A DNA stretch of 64,000 nt from Heterobilharzia americana (lineage: Eukaryota; Platyhelminthes; Trematoda; Strigeidida; Schistosomatidae). Positions 55,240-64,000 of this stretch are shown here, in pieces; within the stretch, counting starts at the first letter, position 1; each line of letters starts with the position of its first letter. The stretch covers positions 15,385,755 through 15,449,754 of the forward strand of contig OX104132.1 of assembly GCA_944470555.2 (NCBI GenBank). The letters run 5' to 3'. The translations under genes and the position numbers were made by a program. A model generated the notes under the pieces. That model was not told the DNA's origin. It ran no database searches and worked only from the letters and a program-made list of their open reading frames with translations.

Positions 55240-57320
55240 AAAGACTAACAGCGATGAAAAAAGCATACAATTCCGAAAACTAAAGGAGTAGGTTAAGATA
55301 AAATCTAATTTTTAAAAAACTGACCAGGAGTGAGCGGGAAGCAGAGTGTGATACGATTTGCAACAGTGAAATCTGTAGCTACTCTCATGTAACCTCCATT
55401 TCTTCGTAGCCTAACTGACTCTCGACTTAACGCCCATTTCTTAAAATTCTTCCTTTGGGATAATTTCTTCACCCCTAACTGGTCAATGAACTGTTTGTCG
55501 GTGAATCTTTTCAGCGTGTAACATGTTTTATTATCTGCCACATGTTATGAGTACTTACATTTAAGTACCCTGCACCAACATATTGTTTGTGTAGCCCTTA
55601 TATGGTACCACTCAGCAGGCAACACCACGATCATCCTTCCCCCATGACCATATAAAGTGTGGTTACCACCACAGCAAAAAGTGTGAGTTTTATCTAAATA
55701 TTTACGACTTCGTTAAACTTTTGTGCATAGGTCTCCTACACACAAGCGAATATCTGGTACAAAATCCTTCATTCTGTCTATCCCATGGCGATGTCTTTGG
55801 CTTAAGTTTAGTTTCCACTAATTTCGTTCGCACCTTCATCTTCTTCTACATAAGCTTACCTCTAAACAGTTGCTTTTGGATACTTCTTCAAGTAAGTTTT
55901 GGGTCAGAACAAAGAACTCGCCAGGATGTATCATGTTTGATCTCTCCTGCGTAGCATTTTTGTGTTCCTGTTTCGAATTTCGCTTGCTGCTCGCTTTTGT
56001 TGTTCACTTTTCAGGCCTACCTAACCAGTCCTTCACCAATATGGAATCCTGGAAATCTCATTTGTCAGTGTGCACCATGTCGTCAATAGTTTGTGACGAA
56101 CGCATACAGCGCAAGGTCGTGACAGTACTACCTGCCCCACCTTCAAGAATATTGGAAGATTCAAACAACAGTCGAATAATTCCCAACTTCGAACTGAGCC
56201 TGCTTCAGTATGCTGAACAGTTATTCTGCAAAGCAATAACGCCCCTTCTCTAGATGCACCTTTTATGTCCCATGAATAACGGCATCTAATGTATAGCTGA
56301 ACATCGTACATAACAGTCATTTCTCATTGCCAAAATGATCAGACCTGTAAACTGGCTTGCATTCATGTAACTTATGTTGTATGAAATATTTAATTATTAT
56401 TATTATTAGTGCACGGCTAAAAGTCAATGGCTACTATTCCATCATAGTTTATCACAGGTAAGACGGATAATTTTTGTGCGACCACTCTAGCATACGCATC
56501 TGAGTTCCTTTTCCTTGATTTTTACGTTCATATTTTATTGCCAATGGACTTAAGCACACTACGATTATTCCATATCTGCTTGTGTGTGCATTCTCTTTTC
56601 TTTCTGGTAGATAGGTTCACAAAGTAGCTGCCGCACAACGATTATTTTGGCACCTCGCCAAAACTTACAGCTCTAATTAGAACTGCATCTAGAAATGTTA
56701 GTACTGAATACTGCTTGCGTCGAGACATGCAGCTTCTCTTATTCATGACAGCCACTCACCTCGTTAAGAGGAAAACTGAAACTGTTCTCACATAGGCGCC
56801 GGCATATTGAATGATTTAGTAACGAAACCTAATATATCACCGGCAATAGTATGTCAAGAGCTGCTGGACTGCATTATATCTTTGATTGAATTTGTTCAAG
56901 AGGGTCCGTTTTCGACAACATAGACCCAAGCAACCACTACGCGCTGCATGGCGCCGTGTAGCACTGGTCCAATGTTCCACTCTCCCTCCATTCTGGAAAT
57001 GAAATCCAGTTTAGTACGTCCTCTGCAAGCAGCACAAGTTTATTGAATGTTTGGAAGCTTTCAGTTTGATTTATACTCAGGATTTGATATGCCATGTACT
57101 CTTAATGGATATGCGATCCGCCGACTGAAGTGCTGTAGCTTGACCAATACTGCCAGGACACTGTTCGAACTGAGAGATGATACCTGATACTTTTCACTCC
57201 TTCTGTGTAGTGGAAGGTTTTTGCCTAGTATTTGTGACCGGGTGACTGGGAGAATACATATGGTGCGATGATTTATTCTTCTAAACTTTTCTCAGCCTTG
57301 TAGGGAGGTGCATTACTATC
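55240..57320 (+). repeat. Diverged dispersed repeat, copy 2 (partner at 48300-50165)
   Basis: See the partner for matching blocks. An open frame at 55870-56253 is not shared with the partner and has no domain. 57320-57890 follows without recognisable content. Confidence 0.5.
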
Positions 57321-57899
57321 CCGCAACGTCTGACCAACCCTACTTGACCTGATGTGCTCTATTATCTACTTAACCAGTGCCTTACCTAAAGCGTAAGCAC
57401 TGATAATAAAACGCAAGTCAAAAGGACTGGTTCGGGAATGTGTTTGGAGAAGTAAAGTACTTAATTACAGTAAATTTATTGGTAATGAATGGGGAAAGTT
57501 TATTCAGCTTGTCTGGCTAGTATGGCTGGGCTAGGGGTCTGAGTACGTGCGTGCTAACCAGCACTAGGGAAGCTCGAGATGGGGCCCAAGCCTGCTCAGA
57601 TGGCTGCTCGTCAGAACAAAACTTACAACACCTAAGGCAGCCAGAGGCGAGCTAGACGTTTATTTAGTTAATCTAATTTATTCTGGTTATTTTAACCCTG
57701 ATTGTATTTATTTTGGTGTCAGAATGTGCACTAGAGGTTATCCCCCTCCTTGAAGGTTGTTGGGATACTGGCAACTCTCGATCCTGGGAGGCGACTGCGA
57801 GGCGGATGCGCAACACCTTTCTATATTGGTGATGAGCTAGGTGGTGTGCGGGTCTCCGGAGTTAGTGCAACCATGCACACCTACGAAGTAAGAGGTCTC

Positions 57900-59600
57900 T
57901 GGGTCTAGACTCAACAATAAATTATTTAGAGCATATAGGCATAGTTTACCATGATCCACAGGTGATTTTGAACTTCTAAGTGAGTGGTTTCTTAACAGTA
58001 CTAACATGCCCCTAGCTCCAGATACCAAGATAACCAGTACAGGTGGTAGTACGATGGGTAGCATGGAATTCAGCACGGGTAACATTAGCGATGCGATTGA
58101 AACCTGAAAAGCAAAAGCCAGCCGCGGGACGGATCAGATATCCTCAATAACATACAGAAAGGCTGGCATGGACATGGCAGTTTTATTACTCAGCATATTT
58201 ACCCCCTCATTAGATTCTAGGACGTATCCTGACAAATAAAAAACTATTTATATACTGCCAAGGCACAGGTCAGAAGCCAAGACTAGTGTTAGCAGTTACA
58301 GGCCAATTAACATAACCCCGGTCATCTCAAAGATTATGGAAAGGTGACTAAAATTAAAATGTCTGATTACCTACTGGAATCTAGCCATATTAACTTAACG
58401 CAAAATGGTTTCCTGAAAAGAAGATCATGCACTGCAAAGCTGTTAGACTTTTCTAACGAGATCACCAGCAAGAGGGATCAGAAAAAGATACTTCGATTTC
58501 ACCAAGGCCTTCGACAAAGTCCCACACAACTTGCTTATCAATGGGCTAAGATCCCTGGAATCTGTAATCTACTCTTAGACTGGTTAAAATCCTTCTGCGT
58601 AACCGTTACTGAATGACAAAAGTCGGTTAAACTACCTCAAAGCCCAAACCAATAACCAGTGAAGTTGTCCAGGGCAGCCTCTTGCGTACACTTCTCTTCC
58701 TAACATACATCAACAGATATGTGAGTGCTTCAAGGTAGGCAAGCCATCCTTATATGCGGACGACCTAAATTTAGTATATATGTCTTAGCAGTGGCTTAAC
58801 CCTGACTATTAGCTCAGTGTAAGAGGAAATAAGATATATTAACAAATGGTGCAACACCTGGCTACTAGAATTTAACACAGGAACATGTGGCTGGATATGC
58901 ATAGGTGACTATGCACCGAACTAAACTTTATGATAACCGAGCATTCACTCCCAAAACTGAAGTCTGTAAAATACTTAGGGCTGCGATGTTCTCACAACCT
59001 AGCCTTCTCTAGGCACGTATCCACGCGGGTATCGAAATCGCCCAAACTGGTCGGTTTCTTATTACGAAACTTCTACAGCACCCAATCTAGAGTTATCCTG
59101 CATAAAAAGTGTCCGACCACTCCTCGAATATTGTTCATTTGTATACAGCAGTGTGCGGGTGACAGATAGACTGAAAGTGGAAGGAGTGTGGAGGTACTTC
59201 ACGATGAGAATGCTCAACACCAATAAGAACGAAAAGCATGCCACCAGTGCAGCATCCTAGGGCTTGAACCACTATGGAAACGAAGGCTCACACTGTACCT
59301 GATACTGTTTCATAGGCTTCTTGACAGGCTAACTCGTAGCACATGTACAGACATGTGGTTCATGAACAAAACTGCGTATGGATTAAGAAACATAACTGCA
59401 GCAGCAGTAATCGAGCATTTCAAAACAGCCACTAGGGAGGACTTTTTTGTGATAAAATATGCTCAGGCATGGAATAGTTCACCTAGGGAGTATTAGAATC
59501 AAACGCTTTATAAGACTGCCTAACCTTACACTACAGGACAGCACCATAAAAAGCACCGCTGATACCGCTACTGGAACTACGGACATATTAAGAACTATCA
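57900..59600 (+). mobile_element. CR1-like LINE remnant, RT and C-terminal part
   Basis: In several frames: SRGTDQISSITYRKAG near 58110, SSYRPINITPVISKIMER at about 58290-58345, QNGFLKRRSCTAKLLDFSN at 58400-58460, DFTKAFDKVPHNLLINGLRS near 58495-58555, catalytic KPSLYADDLNLVY at 58740-58780, LPKLKSVKYLGLRCSHNLAF at 58950-59010, and C-terminal relics to 59560. The active-site YADD is intact although the frame is broken by many stops. Confidence 0.8.
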
Positions 59601-60696
59601 ATATATTAACAATTTACAACGTGAGAGGTGCAGAGGCTGCACCCGCTTTTGTTGTTTTTTCTACCAAAATTTCAGGTGGTCGCGACATGAAGAAATCATT
59701 AGACTATGAAGAAACTGGACTGTGACGAAGACTTACCGAATAATCTGGAAATCGGAACGCTACACGACCAAAGGCTTTAACTCGAATCCTCGAGGACCAG
59801 CATCGTTAAGATAACCTTCATTGATGACAACAGGACACAAACGAGGAATATGCGTTGTTAATTCTGAACATTCCATTTTTTTCAAAGTAATGAAACTATG
59901 CCCCTACGAAAATTACCGTCCAACAAGCAAGAATCACCAATCCCATTCGCCCATTTGACCCTCTCACCATGTGAACACCTATCAATCCTCAAATTAAGCA
60001 AATTTCTGGACGGTCATAGTGGAACAAAAATCCGGACAGATAGTAAAAGCCAGGAGATCAACTCACCTATTAACTTTAAAGTGAACTTATTTACAATAAT
60101 GCCATGCAACAGATTTCCCTAGTACTTCATCAAACAGTGAATACAGCTCCTCAATAGTGCTGCCTACCTTAACGTGAGCAGCACTGAAAACGCGTTCCCA
60201 TCGGGCCGCACTTTTTTCAAATGCTTTTCCTTTGCACCACAATGTCTAATTCTGATGGTGTAAATCTATATTACTGTAAATGATAACACTTGAATAGATA
60301 TTCACTTGCATTACATGATTATTTGGAAACTTACACATTCTCAACATCGTCAGGGCTGGTTATATTGGTCATCGAAGCTATAAGCATAAGAATTTATGGT
60401 AAAATAGACATTTATTCAGCGTAAGGGCTCATTGCAAAGACGAACCAAACATGTTGACTACTTGTAATGGAAATATGGAGTTTTGCGCTACCTTGGTGCT
60501 ACCACTGTAAAAAAAAAGTATAACTAAAAACCATCTAAACTTTAAAACTGTATTTGCTGAAAATTGGTATTTTCTTGTTCATTCCATAACTTGTGGAAAA
60601 TCCTGATATTTTTAATCGACTTTACTGACCTCCCCTCCTTACTATTCAGGTCCCATACAATCTTGTACATTTTCCAACATATATCAATGTGACGAT
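59601..60696. other. No gene recognised
   Basis: AT-rich, with short open frames only. It may include the untranslated end of the LINE that ends near 59600, but no signature proves this. Confidence 0.4.
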
Positions 60697-60770
60697 GCCT
60701 GTAAACTGGAGTCTCTCATGTTAAATTACTAATATGAGAATAAACTATTTATGTAATATTTATTTATCTA
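60697..60770 (+). repeat. Block shared with 46970-47040 (possible LINE 3' end)
   Basis: TAAACTGGAGTCTCTCATGT, then TTAAATTAC and GAGAATAAAC, recurs at 46970-47040 with few changes. The AATAAA-like ending suggests the 3' end of a retroelement. It directly abuts the truncated end of the Gypsy element. Confidence 0.45.
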
Positions 60771-63235
60771 CATGGAGGTTGCAAACTTTCTAACTTTGTC
60801 AGTCCGGACAAAAACAAACTTGCAGGACATCAGCTGCTTATCCAGTTGTTCTTGACGGTTTCTAGTGCGGGTGGTGTGGGCCTTATAAGCGACATATGTT
60901 AAGCGAGTTGTTCTGGAAACGTAGAAACATCGGTTTCCGCTGAATTCTGTGGGTTTACCAACTGTCCTGGCAAGACCAAGTTCATTCCGCATACTAGCTG
61001 GGCTGGGGTACATCCCAAGTCTACTATACAATGCATCAGATTCCAAGTAGAATGACTGGGAGAAATTCACTCCATTTAGTAGTCATGCAGTGCCACCAGC
61101 CAGCCTTTTAGTTGACGGTGAAACCCCTCCATCAGGCCATTCGCTGCTGAATGGTAAACTGTGGTTCTTGTATGATGTACTCCGAGGAGATGAGCGAACT
61201 CTTCGAATAGGGTCGACTGGAATTGTAAATCTTTCACCGAAGTGTGCAGAACGTACACTGAAGTTTGACACCGGCGGTCAAGGAAAACGGAAACGACATT
61301 CTCAGCTGAAGTGTCATTTATACGGCAAGTGATAGTCCATCTAGTGAAACGGTCGACTGAAGCACATGGTATCAGGACGTCATCGTTGTAGACAAAACGA
61401 AACCAAGACCTTACATAACCTGATCCATGAATCATTGGGACGACTGAGCTGCTTTTTGAGTCCAAGTGGCACCCGGAGAAACTCAAACAGCCGAAAGGAG
61501 TTATTAATGCTGTTTTTCCCATTTCTTCCGGTACCACGGGTATTTGATGGCATATGCTAACTAAGTTCGCCTTTGAGAACATGTTTTTCTCATGCATGGT
61601 GAGGGCGGTATCATGTAGGTGTGGGATGGGGTAGCGATCAGGAACGGTCACGTTATTCAAAGCAAGACAGTCACCATATGAACGTCAATCACGATCCCTC
61701 TTTGCCACCATATGCAGCGGCGAAGCCTAAGCGCTGTTGGACGGCCATATTGTGCGCAGCTGCGTCGTGTGTTCGAATTCAGCTTTGGCGGCGTCTTACT
61801 TGCCAGGTGATAGGCATCGGGGTCGTGCATGGATGAGTTGACCTTTGGTGACTATCTTGTGCACTATTGTGTGGTGTATGTCCCCGCTGTTATAGTCAGG
61901 TTTCACTATGTCGGGGAAGTCTTGGATCAGGTATGCATATCTGTCATCTCCAGGTTTTGCACTGCAGACGCTATGGATAGGATAACCTGACACGATGCCT
62001 TGTACGTTCAGCTTTGTGCATGCATCAATCGGCTTCTTGTTGACATCGGCTAGCAGATTGAAGGTACTCAAGAAGTCGGTCCTCAATGTAGGATGATGCA
62101 CATCGGCAACGGTGAGAATCCAGGTAAATGGGCAGCGTAGACCAAGATCTAATATCAGTGACTGCTCACCGAACTTTTATATGCGAGTTTTGTTCGTGGC
62201 TTGAAGAGACAGGCTGCTACAATTGCTGATGGCCTCCGCGAAAGCGACAGTGGAATAATACTAACTCCACCACCTGTTTCGATCAGAAACTTGGAGCCTG
62301 AAGTTGTATCCGTCACGTAGAAGAGGCGGCTGAGGTGGTTACCAGTAACAGCCGTCGCCATCACTCTCTGGCTGATAAGGTTTCCCGGTCTGACGAGGAG
62401 CTTTTATTAAAGTTGCAGGGTCTAGTACACCAGTTGGCTTTGTGGCCTAACTTTCTGCGGTACCAGCAGATCTCTTGTGCGGCATTAGGTGTGTGAGGTC
62501 GATGCCTATCAGTTGAGCTTTTACGCCAAATAGGCCACGGGCGACGAACGTCGATATATGACACCTTTGCTGCCAGTGCTTCACGCATGGACGTTAATTC
62601 CGCTAACTGTAGCTCAATGCTGGAGGAGTGGGTGGGGGTTAACGGAATGTCACACTGGAGGCTATTTGCTGTGGTTTTCATTGGATGGTTAGCAGAGAGT
62701 TAATCTGGGTAGACCTCCACTATTTTATCAGCCATATTAGCCGAACCGTCCAGTTCGGTATCTGTTGCAGAGATGCTGAGTATTTGCCGAACGTTGAATG
62801 GAAGCCTTTGAAGCCATAGCTACCTTAGAACAGCTTCATCAAATTGATATGAACCCGCAAGCTGTTTCATGTATCCGAGCAGTTGTGAGGGCTTCCTGTA
62901 AACCTATTGACAGGCACTTAGTAGGTGCTGCAACCGCTTCTCATCAGACTTCAGTTTGTAGTGAGGCGCTTCTTCAGGGAAGTTATCAATTAAGTCTCCG
63001 ACCTCAGTGGTGACTTCATGGGTAAGGCTCCGAAAACATGAGCGTATTTAGATGCTTTGGAGCGAATGCTGCGAGCCATAAAAAGAGCCTTAGTCTGAGC
63101 AAACCATATGCGAGGGTTGTTACAACCATTCGGTGGAAGTCGTATGTCAGATATGGCGTGTAATGAGCTTGTCTGCAAATCGCAATCATCCTGCCCATTT
63201 GTAAGCTGGGTGGGGTAATCCATGGAGAACTCATA
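60771..63235 (-). mobile_element. Ty3/Gypsy LTR-retrotransposon remnant (gag, protease, RT, integrase), internally deleted
   Basis: Right to left: gag from 63223 (IRLPPNGCNNPRIWFAQTKA), the leucine-rich gag helix region near 62980-62720, and a zinc knuckle near 62460 that reads CWYRRKLGHKANWC, so it lacks the second cysteine. Protease at 62340-62260 has FLIETGGGVSIIP, with E for the catalytic D. 62101-61796 has HHPTLRTDFLSTFNLLADV. RT at 61660-61370: VPDRYPIPHLHD, TPFGCLSFSG, and FVYNDDVLIP for the active site. The next residues are already integrase, VDRFTRW, then FAHLLGVHHTRTTVYHSAAN and GLMEGFHRQLKG. 61070-60771 holds the decayed integrase C-terminal part. RT thumb, RNase H and integrase zinc finger are missing. 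No LTR is visible on either side. Confidence 0.88.
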
Positions 63236-64000
63236 TTACTGTCCGAAAAATTAACAAAATTTAGGAGATATATGCAAAACTAAAAGCTGAATATAAGTAT
63301 GGGGTAAAGTCCGCTTAATCGGGCTCACCGATAAATATGTGGTGGACCCAAAGAAATGTCAAGTAAATCAAAATGATAAACTACGTGTAGTTTAAAAAAC
63401 TGATTCACCGATACAGAAATATGAAACGTTATGCGTTATAACACAAAATAGTAATGACAATGTTATGCATAATATTTGGTCACTTGAGTGTTATCTCCTC
63501 GCTACTGTCCGCCACAATTTAGTATACTCCAGAATTCAGAAAGCAATGTTTGTTAGCTCTCCACAGTCGACTTTGATTGGCTTGATTGTTGTTTTATCTG
63601 GAAGTAGGATGAGAGGTTTTGTAAAATCTAAAGACAATCAATGAGTATTCACGACAGACAATAGTCAACGGAGGCAGAAGTCGGAATGGATGGGAGTACA
63701 CTATATTTTCACGTTTAAAAGCAGCAGCGAAGTTAGCGATAACCTCCACGACCAAAAGTGTATACAGATAAACAGTATTCCGTTTTACAAGCATTAGGAA
63801 GAATGCAAAAAATGTGCAAAAGCGATGAAAAGGAAACGTTATTATTAATTTGAGTGGTTTATACACAATTTTATGCAGTCTCCACAACCTTCAGAGACTT
63901 TCAACGTGGTACTTCTTAAACCTTTGGCCAGGATGACCTTATTCTGTTCACCCATGACATGTTGGAAAACTTCGTTCTCAGAGGATGGCCGCTACTAAGC
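63236..64000. other. No gene recognised
   Basis: AT-rich flank. A minus-strand open frame at 63887-63594 has no recognisable domain. No LTR or primer-binding site for the Gypsy element was found here. Confidence 0.4.

Noticed and set aside
1..64000. Search for CRISPR arrays, bacterial operons, toxin or phage genes
   Set aside because: No spaced direct-repeat arrays, no ribosome-binding-site pattern and no compact gene order; gene structure is clearly eukaryotic.

Overview
The window looks like chromosomal DNA of a flatworm of the schistosome type. Three things point there. Host genes begin with introns of only 35-51 nt and then open into introns of several kilobases. The intergenic and intronic DNA is packed with decayed RTE-clade and CR1-clade LINEs of the SR2, SR3/Perere and SR1 kind. 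tRNA-headed short repeats carry hammerhead-ribozyme cores like those of the schistosome SM-alpha repeat. There are no operons, CRISPR arrays or bacterial signals. Species cannot be fixed from the sequence alone.

Three host genes are supported, all on the minus strand. (1) Bases 88-384 hold the first two exons of a DUSP15/DUSP22-type dual-specificity phosphatase that runs off the left edge. (2) Bases 12369-38161 hold a complete NDC80 (HEC1) kinetochore gene: eleven exons, 1662 coding bases, 553 residues, with all ten splice phases consistent. Exons 1-5 are packed into 772 bp at 37390-38161; exons 6-11 are spread over 22 kb. (3) Bases 40375-41634 hold a probable type I membrane protein of unknown family, with a signal peptide in its first exon and a transmembrane segment in its last.

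Everything else recognisable is mobile-element debris. Region 0.5-5.7 kb: two head-to-head CR1-like LINE remnants and a recurring 5' module. Region 8-12 kb: tRNA/hammerhead SINEs and an SR2-like RTE. NDC80 introns (12.5-37.4 kb): SR2-like RTE pieces, mostly in the same orientation as the gene, one of them split by a second RTE element exactly at its RT catalytic box with an 11-bp target duplication; several SINEs, many as inverted (fold-back) pairs; two AT microsatellites. Region 43.3-59.6 kb: four plus-strand CR1-like LINE remnants, one interrupted by a palindromic tRNA-like element (12-bp target duplication) and one by a 382-bp solo LTR (5-bp target duplication). Region 60.8-63.2 kb: a decayed, internally deleted Ty3/Gypsy element on the minus strand.

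The most distinctive signal is the set of fold-back SINEs. At least two unrelated tRNA-headed families occur as inverted dimers or long palindromes, some with hammerhead cores and clear target-site duplications. Exon boundaries were worked out by eye from reading frame, splice consensus and family similarity; no alignment or search was run.
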